Below, piece by piece: positions 26,495-36,604 of a DNA stretch of 58,601 nt. This DNA comes from an uncultured Clostridia bacterium (GTDB taxonomy: Bacteria; Bacillota; Clostridia; TANB77; CAG-508): the NCBI GenBank assembly GCA_947385375.1, contig CANDKR010000010.1:1-58601 (forward strand), given 5' to 3'. Position 1 is the stretch's first letter; each line of letters opens with the position of its first letter. The notes below the pieces were generated by a model that searched no databases, had not been told where the DNA came from, and was given only the letters and a program-made list of their open reading frames with translations. A program made the translations under genes and the position numbers.

Positions 26495-27541
26495 ATGGAA
26501 ACAGAAAAAAATTTAAGATTTAGCGTTATAATGTGTGCTTATAATTTAGAAAAATTAGTTGGTGCAGCTATTGATAGCGTGCTAAAACAAAAATTTGAAA
26601 ATTATGAACTTATTATAGTAAATGATGGTTCAAAAGATAACACTTTAAACGTACTTAAAAAATATCAAGCAAAATCAAATGGAAAAATAAGAATAATTGA
26701 CAATGAAAAAAACATTGGCTTAAGTGCTTCAAGAAACGTAGCCATAGCACAAGCTAAAGGTGAATATATCGTTCACTTAGACGGAGACGATACTTTATAT
26801 GACAAAACAACTTTGAAGAAAATTGATGAAACAATTGGAGACAGAAAATCAGACATAGTATATTTTGGAGTACAATATGTAGGTGGAAGTAATAAAGCTT
26901 ACATACCAAATGCACAAAACTCTACTAGAGAAGCTAGAATTGTTTGTGATATGCACTTTGCAGTAGCAAGTAAAGTTTGGAGAAGAGAATTCTTAGAGAA
27001 AAACAATATGACATTTATTGAAGGTATGTATTATGAAGATATGGTATATTCAATAAAAGGTGCGATATTAGCAGAAGACTTAAATTATGGAGAATTTCCA
27101 ATTTATGTTTATTATAGAAATAGAGAAGGTAGTATAATGGCTACACCAAATATGGCTAGATGTAAAGATATGTATAAGATGTTATATTACTTAATGGATT
27201 TATATGAGATAACACCACAACATTTAAAACCATATTTAATGAGCTTCATCAAAAATGAAACTCTTAGTGTTCCAATGAGATTAGACGCTATATTAAAATC
27301 TTTTGAAGATAATACAAAAACACCAGTTATCCCAAAAAGAAATTATGTGTTTACAGAAGCCGTACCAAGTGTGGTTAATGGAATGCCAGAAGTTGATGGT
27401 AAACCAAAACTTATACCACTTGTTGGTGGTCAAAACCAAGATCAAAATAATGGAATTACTATTAATACAGAAATACCTATGACAGCTGCTGCTGATAGTA
27501 TTACTGATAAAAAAGGAATTGAAATTAAATTTAATAATTAG
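26495..27541 (+). CDS. Family 2 glycosyltransferase
   Basis: A 348-residue GT-A glycosyltransferase. It starts SVIMCAYNLEKLVGAAIDSV and has the NDGSKDNT motif and the DGDDTLYD metal-binding stretch near residue 95. An unusual low-complexity C-terminal tail rich in Asn/Gln/Thr follows (about residues 285-348). It probably adds a sugar to a surface polysaccharide; donor and acceptor are unknown. The pyruvyl transferase and FrhB-like genes nearby support an envelope role. Confidence 0.87.
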   Translation: METEKNLRFSVIMCAYNLEKLVGAAIDSVLKQKFENYELIIVNDGSKDNTLNVLKKYQAKSNGKIRIIDNEKNIGLSASRNVAIAQAKGEYIVHLDGDDTLYDKTTLKKIDETIGDRKSDIVYFGVQYVGGSNKAYIPNAQNSTREARIVCDMHFAVASKVWRREFLEKNNMTFIEGMYYEDMVYSIKGAILAEDLNYGEFPIYVYYRNREGSIMATPNMARCKDMYKMLYYLMDLYEITPQHLKPYLMSFIKNETLSVPMRLDAILKSFEDNTKTPVIPKRNYVFTEAVPSVVNGMPEVDGKPKLIPLVGGQNQDQNNGITINTEIPMTAAADSITDKKGIEIKFNN

Positions 27542-27549
27542 AGGAATTT

Positions 27550-28161
27550 ATGAAAACAATAATTTATTTAGTAAGACATACTCAAACTATTGGTAATGTC
27601 CAAAAAAGACTTACGGGTAGAAGTGATTATGAACTTACTGTAGAAGGTAAAATTTTTGTACATAAATTGACTGAAAGATTAAAAGAAGTTCGATTTGAAC
27701 GTGCTTATTCTAGTGGTTCAAATCGAACTTTAAAAACAATTTTACCTCTTGCAGAATTAAACAAATTACAAATAATTCAAGAAGATGATTTAGACGAAAT
27801 GTACTTTGGAATTTATGATGGTTGGACTTGGGAAGAAGTAAATAAAGTAAATCCTAAGATAGATAAACTACATAAAGAAAAAAATGAAATTATGGAGATT
27901 CCTGAGCAAGAGACTACAAAACAAGTAGCAGAAAGAATGTATAAGGAAATAGAAAAAATTGCTAAGGACAATCAAGGTAAGACTATTTTGATTTGCTCAC
28001 ACGGAGTTGCAATTGAGGCTTTTATTAGAAAGGTAAAGAATCAAAGCTTTTTAGAAGAAGTAGAGGAGAATAGTCAAAAAAATACGAGTGTGAATATTCT
28101 TGAATATGATGATGGAAAATTTACAGTAAAATTATTAAATGATATAAGTCACATAAAGTAA
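27550..28161 (+). CDS. Histidine phosphatase family protein
   Basis: A 203-residue phosphoglycerate-mutase-like phosphatase. The catalytic VRHTQTIGN segment (RHT in place of the usual RHG), ERAYSSGSNRTLKT, DEMYFGIYDGWTWEEV and the second catalytic His in CSHGVAIEAF are present. The substrate is unknown. It starts 8 nt after the glycosyltransferase gene and shares a terminator hairpin with the convergent pyruvyl transferase gene. Confidence 0.87.
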   Translation: MKTIIYLVRHTQTIGNVQKRLTGRSDYELTVEGKIFVHKLTERLKEVRFERAYSSGSNRTLKTILPLAELNKLQIIQEDDLDEMYFGIYDGWTWEEVNKVNPKIDKLHKEKNEIMEIPEQETTKQVAERMYKEIEKIAKDNQGKTILICSHGVAIEAFIRKVKNQSFLEEVEENSQKNTSVNILEYDDGKFTVKLLNDISHIK

Positions 28162-28189
28162 AAGAAGCTTTTTTTATAAAGCTTCTTTT
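28160..28189. terminator. Bidirectional terminator
   Basis: A 12-bp stem AAAAGAAGCTTT / AAAGCTTCTTTT lies over the stop codons of the convergent genes 27550-28161 and 28174-29227. Confidence 0.9.
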
Positions 28190-29227
28190 AAATATTCAAT
28201 AGTTCTTTGTTTTTCTATTTCAATGACTTTATCTGATTTTTCAAAATTTATTGGTTTTGAAAAATATTCTTCTAAATCGTCATAAGAAGTCAATAATCTA
28301 TCTGGTAATTCTAATCTATGCAAAAGGTCAGTTAATTTTTGTGAGTTATATTTCTTTATGAAAGATACAAATGGTGTATGTGTTTTTATTGCAAAGATTG
28401 TACCATGGAAAGTATTAGTTATAACATAGTCTGCTTTTTTGAAATATGGTAGTATTTCTAAAGGATGTGCTGGTATGTAAAAATCAGCACAAGATTGATA
28501 TGTTCCTATAGATACGATTTTCTTATTATGAGCTTTTGCAAAAGCTTTTATTTTTTCTGATTCTTCCTCAGAAAAATTATAAGAATATCCATAAAGAATA
28601 ATATAATCTTTTAATTCAACATTATCTATAACATCATTACTAAAATCATATATAAGTACTGGATCTAGGTGGTTTATAGGTGTGATATTAGATAAGTTTT
28701 CAACAAAATGTCTAGAATTTTCATCTCTAACAGAAATATGTGAGAATTTATTTAATAACTCAGATACTTCATTATGCTTATTAAGAGAGCGTAATTCGTC
28801 AAAAGTTGTGTGTCCGCAAGAAGCAGCGTAAGATATAATTTTTTTAGCATTGCAATTTTTGCCAAATAGCTCTAAAGAATATCCGACAATTTGGATTTAT
28901 TTGTAAACAATTAAATACTTCGTCACTGCCAATAACTAGAGTATCTACACTTGTTCTTTCTTTTCTTTCAGCAATTCCTAGTTCTGGTAGGAATTCATCT
29001 CTAAATTTATCTTCAAACTCTTGTAATTTGAAAAAATAATCTTTATCTTTTCCGTGATAGTGTTCTGCTGTTTTTGCAACAAATGGTTCTTTTATACATG
29101 GTTCGATTTTGAAGTCTACAAACTCAACTGAATGACCTAAATTTTTAATTGTATGTGAAAGAGCAAAAGCTTGTAAATAAGAGCCATAATTTATAATTCT
29201 TTGCATTGACATTATTCCAATTTTCAT
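28174..29227 (-). CDS. Polysaccharide pyruvyl transferase, +1 shift at CGG
   Basis: A polysaccharide pyruvyl transferase family protein (CsaB-like fold) that would add pyruvate ketals or act on surface glycans. It begins KIGIMSMQRIINYGSYLQA, includes LVIGSDEVFNC, and in the second frame ASCGHTTF, VRDENS, LDPVL and TNTFHGTIFAI. On minus, CGG at 28885-28883 breaks the frame in NPNCGYSLELFG (TGT-(C)-GGA); unshifted reading stops at 28844. Restored length 350 residues, normal. Its GTP-free neighbour FrhB-like gene is its usual partner. The break on the minus strand argues against a strand-specific sequencing error. Confidence 0.86.
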
Positions 29228-29239
29228 AGTTTGTCCCCC

Positions 29240-30314
29240 TTATAATAACGTTTGTTTTAAGGCATCCATAATACCAACTGTTTTATAAAGTTCTAAAAAT
29301 TTATCATGGTTTGGATGTTTTGGAGTTGGATTTGAAAGCTGATGATTTCCTTTTATCGCTTCTTCAATACTCCTTTTTTCAAAAAATATATTTTCTTTTA
29401 TCTCATTAAAATAATTAGTTCCTTTTTGATTATTTAATAGAACTAATGAAACACCATTTTTGGTGTCCCCATAAAAAGGTTCTGTTTGTCCAAGTCCCCA
29501 AAAGTCGCCAATAGTGATATCACCGTACACGTTGGATTGAGGCATAAGGACAAGTATAGCAATTTTCTCTATAAAATAGTCCATCTAAAAATGCCTTGAA
29601 GAAAAGATTATCTTCAGATTTTTCAGAAAAGATAATTTTATCATCCTTATAAAGATTGAAGTAATAATTGTATTCTCCACGAAAAGTCAACTTGTTAGGT
29701 TTTTGTGGTAATTTTAATTCTGAAATATAATCGTCTAAGTATTTTTGAGATACTATTCCATGACAAATTAAGTCAATAGTTAACAATTTATCAAAATCTT
29801 TTCTTAAAAATTTTTTTAATCCTGCAACTTGACAAGGTGTACCAACAAATACGACAAATTTATCTTTTCTTAAATCATATAAAACTTCTTGAAAAATATC
29901 TCCCACATAACTTTGAGTGTACTTAGAAGTCTTAAACTTAGGTAGTTCTTCCAAAGTATCTGCTTTTGAGAATTTTAACTGTAAATTTTCATCATAACTA
30001 CAACCATAAGCTGTTCCAATTTTATTTTTAATAAAATGCGAATAAAAAATAGAAGCTATACCACCGGAACTGCTAGATGTTCTTTCTAAATCATCTAAAT
30101 TCCAACAAGCATAAGCTTCTAATGATTTTTCTCTTTCAATAGGGCTGTTTTCAGGGCATAATCGCAAACACAGATCACAGTGCGCACAAACATTCTCGTT
30201 TATACACGGCTCTAAACTGTTGGAACTATTGTAATTCATTTTAATACAATTTCTAGTACAAGCATTATAGCACGCCATACAACTTGTACACTTACTGGAC
30301 TCGTATATTGACAC
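29240..30314 (-). CDS. FrhB-like Fe-S protein, +1 shift at CGG
   Basis: A 357-residue (restored) protein of the coenzyme F420 hydrogenase/dehydrogenase beta-subunit family. N-terminal ferredoxin clusters (CTSCMACYNAC, CAHCDLCLRLCP) precede the FrhB domain with SSSGGIAS, GTPCQVAGLKKFL and DLICHG. On minus, CGG at 29525-29523 is followed directly by an unshifted TGA; the conserved SIQRVGDITIGDFWGLG needs GTA-(C)-GGT. Such genes sit beside pyruvyl transferases in polysaccharide loci, where they probably supply electrons to an unknown sugar modification. GTG start at 30314 follows AGGGAGGTGA. Confidence 0.86.
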
Positions 30315-30416
30315 GAAAAATCACCTCCCTAAAAAATAGCACTATATAACTAATTTATTATATTACATTTTTTAAGAAAAATCAACAAATTTCTTAAATA
30401 AAGATTAATAAACTTA

Positions 30417-30449
30417 TATATTGTAATTTTACCAAAAATACAATATAAT
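30417..30449 (+). promoter_or_regulatory. pth operon promoter within a palindrome
   Basis: TTGTAA (30421-30426), 17-bp spacer, TATAAT (30444-30449). TATATTGTA (30417-30425) and TACAATATA (30439-30447) form a perfect 9-bp inverted repeat covering both promoter boxes, a plausible repressor site. Confidence 0.65.
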
Positions 30450-30482
30450 AGATATGGAAAATTTTATGATAAGAGGGAAAAA

Positions 30483-31041
30483 ATGTATTTAATTATAGGA
30501 CTTGGAAATCCGGAAGCAGACTATGCAAATACTAGACATAATATGGGATTTAACGTTATAAATAAATTATCTGATAAATATGATATAGAAGTAAAAAAGG
30601 ATAAATTCAAAGCTTTATTTGGAAATGGAATGATTGAAGGTGAAAAAGTGGTTTTAATAAAACCGCAAACTTTTATGAATTTAAGTGGAGAAGCTGTCCA
30701 AGAATTTGTAAATTTCTATAAAGTACCATTAGAAAATGTTGTTGTGATTTATGATGATGTAGATATTGAGCCACGGGAAAATTAGAATTAGAAAAAATGG
30801 TTCAAGTGGCAGTCATAACGGAATGAAATCAATTGTTTCTTGTTTGTCTAGTGAGGATTTTCCACGTATTAGAATTGGTATTGGTAAGCCTCATGAGCAT
30901 ATGGATATGATTGCACATGTAATTGGCGGAATAGATGAAGAGGATAAGGAAAGACTTGCAAAAGGCGTAGAGCTTGGAACAGAAGCTGTCTCAGAATTAC
31001 TAAAGAATAGTATTGATAGTGCAATGAATAAATTTAACTAA
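30483..31041 (+). CDS. pth: Peptidyl-tRNA hydrolase, +1 shift at CGG
   Basis: Pth releases peptides from peptidyl-tRNA that dropped off ribosomes. N-terminal IIGLGNPEADYANTRHNMGF with the catalytic His, and KPQTFMNLSGEAV, are intact. The frame breaks at CGG 30774-30776: DDVDIEPGKIRIR needs CCA-(C)-GGG-AAA; unshifted reading stops three codons later. After the shift come GSSGSHNGMKSI and RIRIGIGKP. Restored length is 185 residues, normal for this essential enzyme. It is the only site here followed by GGG. It heads pth-rng-bofA-rimO-amidase. Confidence 0.9.
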
Positions 31042-31058
31042 TAGCAAAAGAGGCAAAA

Positions 31059-32232
31059 ATGAGAGAATTATTGATAAATCATAGTGATAATAAAAATTTA
31101 ATATATCTTATTGAAGAAGGCAGAATTGTTGAATATTATGAAGAAGGCAATGAACATAAAAACTTAGATGGAAATATATATATTGGAAAAGTTCAAAATA
31201 TTGTTCCACGGTTTAGAAGCTGCTTTTATAAATTTAGGGGAAGGTAAAAATGCTTTTATACATAAAAAAGATATTTTACCAAAACAAGATGAAACTAAAA
31301 CAAAATATGAAAATAAAATACCTATAACCAAGTTAATTAAGCCAGGAGATCCGATTTTAGTTGAAGTAAAAAAGGATAAAATGCAGACAAAAGGTGCAAG
31401 AGTTTCAACACATGTAGGACTTAGAGGCAGAATGATAGTACTTATGCCAAATTCACCTTATGTGACTTTATCTAGTAAAATAACTGATGGACAAAGGAGA
31501 GCAGAGCTTAAAGAATTAGTAACAGGAGAACTTCCAGAAGGTATAGGAGCTATTATTAGGACTACAGCTGCCAAGGCAAAAAATGAGGAAATATTAGAAG
31601 ATATACATTATCAATTGGAAAAATGGAATAGAATTCAAAATACTGAGTTTGAAAATTATCCAGTTAAAATATATGATAGTGGAGGTATTTTCAAAAAGAT
31701 AATTATTGATTTAATAGATTTCGATTTAGATAGAATTATAGTAAATACAAAAGAAAATGAAAAAAGGGTAAAAGAGATAATAAAAGAAATTGGTGGAAAA
31801 GTCAAGCTTGAAGTAGAAGAAAAAGATTTATCAGAAATGTATGATATTTCAAAAGTTATATCAAAAATAGGTTCAAATAAAATTTGGTTGAAGTCTGGTG
31901 GGTTTATAACAATAGATAGAACAGAAGCGCTTACTGCAATAGATGTTAATACTGGTAAGTTTATTGGAGACGAAAACTTAGAAGAAACTATTTATAAAGT
32001 AAATGAAGAGGCAGCAAAGGAAATTGCAAGAGAACTTAGATTAAGGGATGTTGGCGGAATAATTATTATCGATTTTATTGATATGCACAAAGCAGAAAAC
32101 ATAGAAAAAATCATAAAGGCTTTACAAGAATTTTGTTTATCAGATAGAAGTAGAGTTCAAATTGAAGAGTTTACAAAGCTTAATCTTCTTGAACTTACAA
32201 GAAAACAGATAAGTAGTAAAAAAATAGATTAA
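31059..32232 (+). CDS. rng: Ribonuclease G/E family, +1 shift at CGG
   Basis: An RNase G/E-type endoribonuclease with an N-terminal S1-like domain (GNIYIGKVQNIVPGLEAAFI) and the catalytic ITIDRTEALTAIDVNTGKF and GGIIIIDFIDM motifs with metal-binding Asp residues. The frame breaks at CGG 31209-31211 in the S1-like VPGLEAAF motif (CCA-(C)-GGT); unshifted reading stops at 31247. Restored length is 390 residues, close to RNase G. It lacks the long RNase E C-terminal scaffold. Confidence 0.88.
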
Positions 32233-32243
32233 GGAGGTTTTTT

Positions 32244-32483
32244 ATGCATATTTTATCATACGTAGTTGCGTTAGCAATATTTTTGGTAGTTTTAAAAATA
32301 TTATCATTACCAATTAAAATTATTTTTAAATTATTTATTAATTCACTTGCAGCAGGACTTGTATTATTTGTACTTGCACATTTTGGCATCATAATAGTTT
32401 TGAATACAGGAATAATTTTATTGTCTGCAATATTAGGAATACCAGGACTTATAATAGGAATTATCATAACAATGTTTATTTAG
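32244..32483 (+). CDS. BofA-like membrane protein
   Basis: A 79-residue protein of two or three hydrophobic segments ending with NTGIILLSAILGIPGLIIG, the pattern of the BofA (pro-sigma-K processing inhibitor) family. In Bacillus BofA holds SpoIVFB inactive during sporulation. It fits the Spo0A gene at 42 kb. It is the only gene of the pth-amidase run without a CGG shift site. Confidence 0.8.
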   Translation: MHILSYVVALAIFLVVLKILSLPIKIIFKLFINSLAAGLVLFVLAHFGIIIVLNTGIILLSAILGIPGLIIGIIITMFI

Positions 32484-32492
32484 GAGTAATGT

Positions 32493-33795
32493 ATGAAAGT
32501 AGGATTTATATCACTGCGGTTGTAGTAAAAACTTAGTGGATACTGAGATGTGTATTGGTATGTTCAAAAAAGAGAAATTTGAGATTGTAACAGATCCAAA
32601 AGATGCAGAAATTATTGTTATCAATACTTGTGGATTTATCCAAAGTGCAAAAGAAGAGGCAATAAATACAATTTTAGAAATGGCTGAATATAAGCAAACA
32701 GGAAGTTGTAAATATTTAGTGGTTATGGGCTGTTTAGTTCAAAGGTATAAAAAAGATTTAGAAAAATCAATACCAGAGGTAGATTTGTTTTTAAGCATAG
32801 ATGAATATGATAATATGTGGGAAAAACTTGCTGGTTTAGTTGGTGCTAAAAAGTCTGTAAATACTTTAGATTATATGAACAGAATTGTATCAACAGGTGA
32901 TACAACAGCGTATTTAAAAATTGCAGAAGGGTGTTCAAATAGATGCACTTATTGTGCAATTCCATACATAAGAGGTCCGTATATCAGTAGAAAAATGGAA
33001 GATGTTTTAGTAGAAGCTGAAAGCCTTGCAAAGTCTGGAATTAAAGAACTTATCGTTATTGCACAAGATACAACAAAATATGGTATAGATCTTTATGGAG
33101 AAAGTAAACTTGCAGAGCTTTTAGAAAGACTTTGTAAAATTGAAGGCTTTAAATGGATAAGGTTTTTATACGCATATCCTGAAAGTATTACTGATGAACT
33201 TATTGAAGTTATTAAGAAAAATGACAAGATATGCAAGTATTTCGATATACCACTTCAACATTTTGCAGATCCTGTACTAAAAAGAATGAATAGACATAGC
33301 AATGGTGAAAGTATTGAAAAGCTAATTAATAAAATCAGAAAAGAAATTCCAGAGGTAATTTTGAGAACTACAATGATGGTAGGTTTTCCAGGAGAGACAG
33401 AAGAGGATTTCTTTGAGCTTTATGAGTTCGTAAATAGAGCAAAATTTGAGAAAATGGGTGCTTTCAAATATTCTAAGGAAGATGGTACACCAGCTTTTAA
33501 ATTAAAAGAGCAGGTACATCCAAAAACAAAAGAAGCCAGACTTAATAAACTTATGAAATTGGAGCAAAAAATTGCTGAAATTAAGTTGGAAGAAAAGATA
33601 GGAAATACATATAGTGCTTTAGTAGAAGGCATTACACCAGATGGTAAATATTATATTGCAAGAAGTTATATGGATATACCTGATGAAGATGGTGTTATAT
33701 TTATAAAAAATACAAAGAAAATAAAAATGGGAAGCTTTGTAGACTGTAAGATAACAGGTGTCAGAGAATATGATTTAATTGCTGAATTAAAATAA
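32493..33795 (+). CDS. rimO: Ribosomal protein S12 methylthiotransferase, +1 shift at CGG
   Basis: RimO methylthiolates Asp of ribosomal protein S12. It is a radical SAM enzyme with CSNRCTYCAIP, an N-terminal UPF0004 domain (NTCGFIQSAKEEAI) and a TRAM domain. The frame breaks at the ninth codon: CGG 32517-32519 in FISLGCSKNLVDTE needs CTG-(C)-GGT-TGT, where the Cys is a cluster ligand. Unshifted reading stops two codons later. Restored length 433 residues, normal. Without the shift almost no protein would be made. ATG 32493 follows AGGAG. Confidence 0.9.
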
Positions 33796-33816
33796 AATGA
33801 AAGGCAGGAAAACCTT

Positions 33817-35131
33817 ATGGGAAAACAAATTTTTAAAATGATTTTTCTGCTTATAGTTGTTTTCGGAATTTGTTCAGGAGTATACATAACAGTTTCAAGA
33901 GATGTACAAGAAAAGCAAGAGATTGAACAAGTGGAAGAACTTTTTGCTTCTTTACAAAATAGAGAAGCAGAAATTGCAAAATTCTATACTTATGGAGATA
34001 GTTTAGGGTTATCAGGAAGTTTGGATAATATTTCAAAAGAGAATTTAGAGAATGCTAGGCTTGTTGTAACTGATGGAAAAAATGAACGTACTTATGATTT
34101 AACTACTAATTTAGAAGGAAAACTTTTAATGTTTGAAACAACTCAGATAAATAAAGGTGCAGAGCTAGATAAGTTAGAAGTTCGGAAACTATTATGTACT
34201 TCTTAGAGTAAAATTAAACAATAGCGCAAATGCAAAATATTACACTTTAAACAACATTTCAATGTATCAGCCTATTGATTACTATACCGTAACCAAAAAC
34301 GGCGAAAATAACAAAATAAGGATTGAATTTTTAAAGAAAGAAATAAATGGTAATACCTATAATTATTTAGGCTTAAATGTAACCAAAGCAGAAAATGCTG
34401 AATGCTATGACTTTGTGATTGATAGCGGTCATGGTGGAACAGATAGTGGCGAAAAGAAAGATGGCTATACAGAAGCAAATATTACTTTAGATTATGCAAA
34501 AGACTTAAAGGTAAAACTTGAAGAACTTGGCTTAAAAGTTAAGCTTACAAGAGATGATGAAAATACTGATACTTTTACAAGTACAAATATGTATAATGAT
34601 AATGGAAGAATTACTATTGCTTGTGAAAGTAAAGCAAAGTATATGATATCTTTCCATGTAAATAATGGAGCAAATGGACTTTCAGGAGTTGAGGTTTATT
34701 CAGCGCCAAGAACTAATTTAGATTTTGCAAGTCTAATGGCTAGAAAAATAGTTGAAAGTGGAGCAAATACCTATTCAAATAACAATGGTTATAAAAAAGC
34801 AGATGGTGTTTATGTATGGAACTTTACAAAAAAAGTTATAGAAGATTTTAAGAAAACAGCTGATAGAAAAGGTTATGAGCCATATAATATAACTACTGAT
34901 ACACCATATCAGTATACGATTAGAGAAGTTGGTGGAATTGCAACAAATGCGTATGCAGATGGACGAAATCCGTCATTTTCTGCCAACAGGTTTTTCAATT
35001 CTAATCAGGGAATTGAATGTTATCAATTAGAGCTTGGATATATAAAAACAGACTTAGAGAAAATGCTTTATAATAGGGAAGCTTATGTAAATAGTATAAG
35101 AGATAGTGTGAAAGAATATTTAGGTCTATAA
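33817..35131 (+). CDS. N-acetylmuramoyl-L-alanine amidase, +1 shift at CGG
   Basis: A 437-residue (restored) exported amidase. It has an N-terminal hydrophobic anchor (about residues 5-25), a region of unknown fold, and a C-terminal Amidase_3 domain with DSGHGGTDSG, the Glu in YTEANITLDYA and SFHVNNG zinc/catalytic motifs. The break is at CGG 34183-34185 (GAA-GTT-(C)-GGA-AAC-TAT-TAT), giving LEVGNYYVLLRVKL instead of a stop at 34206. The break lies in the less conserved linker, so the junction rests on the rule more than on a named motif. Confidence 0.82.
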
Positions 35132-35195
35132 TATTGATTTTTTATGGAAAATGATGTATTATTATGTTGAAATTAAAAGAATGGAGAATAAAGAA

Positions 35196-36113
35196 ATGGG
35201 AAAAACACTTATTTTTGGACATAAAAATCCAGATACAGATTCAATTACTTCAAGTTTAGTTATGACAAATTTAGAGAAAAAATTAGGAAATGATGCAGAA
35301 GCTTGTAGATTAGGAAATATCAATAAAGAAACAGAATATGTTTTAAATTATTTAGGAATAGAAGCACCTAGATTAATCGAAGATGCAGAAGATGGAGCAG
35401 AAGTTATTTTAGTAGATACTTCAAACCCAGGAGAGTCTATTCCAAACTTAGAAAATGTAACAATTAAGAAAGTAATAGATCACCACAGAGTTGCACTTAC
35501 AACTCCTTATCCATTATACTTTAGAACAGAACCTGTTGGGTGTACAGAAACTGTTATGTATAAATTGTATAAAGAAAATGGAATTGAAATTGACAAAACT
35601 ATTGCAACACTTATGGTTTCAGCAATTATTTCTGATACATTATTATTTAAGTCTCCAACTTGTACAGCTGAAGATGAAGAAGTAGCAAAAGAACTTGCTA
35701 AGATAGCTGAAATAGACATTGATAAATATGGAATGGATATGCTAAAGGCAGGAACAGATTTAAGTTCATTCTCAATAGAAGAAATACTTAATTTAGATGC
35801 AAAACAAACTTCTTTAAAAGATAAAAATTCTATAATTGCTCAAGTAAATACAGCTTCAATTGATGAAGTTCTAAAAATGAAAGCTGATTTAGAAGCAGGT
35901 ATGGAAAAAATAATAGCTGAAAAAGGTTTAGATTTATTTATGTTTGTTATAACAGACATAGTTGAAAGTAATTCAAAAGCTATTGTACTAGGAAATAGTG
36001 CAAGTATTGCTGAAAAAGCTTATAATGAGAAAATAATTGATAATGTTATCGAACTTAAAGGTGTAGTTTCAAGAAAGAAACAAATAGTACCTATAATGAC
36101 AGAAAACGCATAG
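35196..36113 (+). CDS. ppaC: Manganese-dependent inorganic pyrophosphatase
   Basis: A 305-residue family II (DHH) pyrophosphatase splitting PPi. Motifs: FGHKNPDTDSI, VDTSNPGES, the DHHR motif, ISDTLLFKSPT, and C-terminal SRKKQIVP. ATG 35196 lies 9 nt after GGAG; upstream in-frame ATGs at 35181 and 35151 lack a site. No CGG codons. A terminator follows. Confidence 0.93.
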   Translation: MGKTLIFGHKNPDTDSITSSLVMTNLEKKLGNDAEACRLGNINKETEYVLNYLGIEAPRLIEDAEDGAEVILVDTSNPGESIPNLENVTIKKVIDHHRVALTTPYPLYFRTEPVGCTETVMYKLYKENGIEIDKTIATLMVSAIISDTLLFKSPTCTAEDEEVAKELAKIAEIDIDKYGMDMLKAGTDLSSFSIEEILNLDAKQTSLKDKNSIIAQVNTASIDEVLKMKADLEAGMEKIIAEKGLDLFMFVITDIVESNSKAIVLGNSASIAEKAYNEKIIDNVIELKGVVSRKKQIVPIMTENA

Positions 36114-36120
36114 ATTTTAA

Positions 36121-36157
36121 ACAAAGTCGACTTAAAATGTGTCGGCTTTGTTTTTTG
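36121..36157 (+). terminator. Rho-independent terminator
   Basis: ACAAAGTCGAC / GTCGGCTTTGT stem (one G-U pair) and a T run after ppaC. Confidence 0.88.
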
Positions 36158-36164
36158 CTAAAAC

Positions 36165-36193
36165 TTGAAAAATTTATCAAAATGTGGTATAAT
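36165..36193 (+). promoter_or_regulatory. Promoter of small basic ORF
   Basis: TTGAAA (36165-36170), 17-bp spacer, TATAAT (36188-36193), with the same AAAATGTGG stretch before the -10 as the promoter of the foreign gene at 6843. Confidence 0.65.
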
Positions 36194-36268
36194 TAATATT
36201 GTACTACGCGAGGAAACTTGTTTGTTAGAAAAACTGAACTTACTTTTGCAACGGAAGGAGGGGCAGCT

Positions 36269-36403
36269 ATGACAGTAATTCTGGAGTTCTTTAAGCGATG
36301 GAACTTGGAGCGAAAGCATAAGAGACGAGTAGATAATACGCGGGTGCAGGCAGCCAGAATTTTGAGACGATTATACGATAAGATGAAACGCAATAGGAGT
36401 TGA
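36269..36403 (+). CDS. Small Arg/Lys-rich protein (foreign composition)
   Basis: A 44-residue, strongly basic helical protein starting MTVILEFFKRWNLERKHK, with an excellent site GGAAGGAGG before ATG 36269. It has its own promoter and terminator. It uses CGA and CGG for Arg and is one of the few genes in the window ending in TGA. Its CGG (36341-36343) would, under the local shift rule, lead to TGA eight codons later. Composition is G+C-richer than the flanks. It may be a nucleic-acid binding peptide; function unknown. Confidence 0.5.
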   Translation: MTVILEFFKRWNLERKHKRRVDNTRVQAARILRRLYDKMKRNRS

Positions 36404-36477
36404 TGAAATCGCATAGAGTAATACATACTGTAAAAAAGAAATTGTTTTGGCTAAAAAACCTCGCACATCCATCGCTA

Positions 36478-36533
36478 GAAACAGACATTGAAATTGTAAT
36501 TTCAGTGTCTGTTTCGCTTTTTATTCTTTTTTG
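36478..36533 (+). terminator. Long-stem terminator
   Basis: An 18-bp stem (36478-36495 with 36498-36515, one G-U pair) with a 2-nt centre, followed by T-rich sequence. Confidence 0.88.
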
Positions 36534-36604
36534 ATTTTTGTGTATATTTTTGTCGAAATATGTGATATAATCGAATTGAATTTGTGAGCAAGAGGTGATT
36601 TTTT

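Noticed and set aside
29523..29525. TGA after CGG as selenocysteine or Trp codon in the FrhB-like gene
   Set aside because: Reading TGA as an amino acid leaves the wrong frame; only the C skip restores GDITIGDFWGLG.
36193..36488. Minus-strand open frames opposite the small basic ORF
   Set aside because: They have no ribosome site and overlap a strong plus-strand promoter, ORF and terminator.
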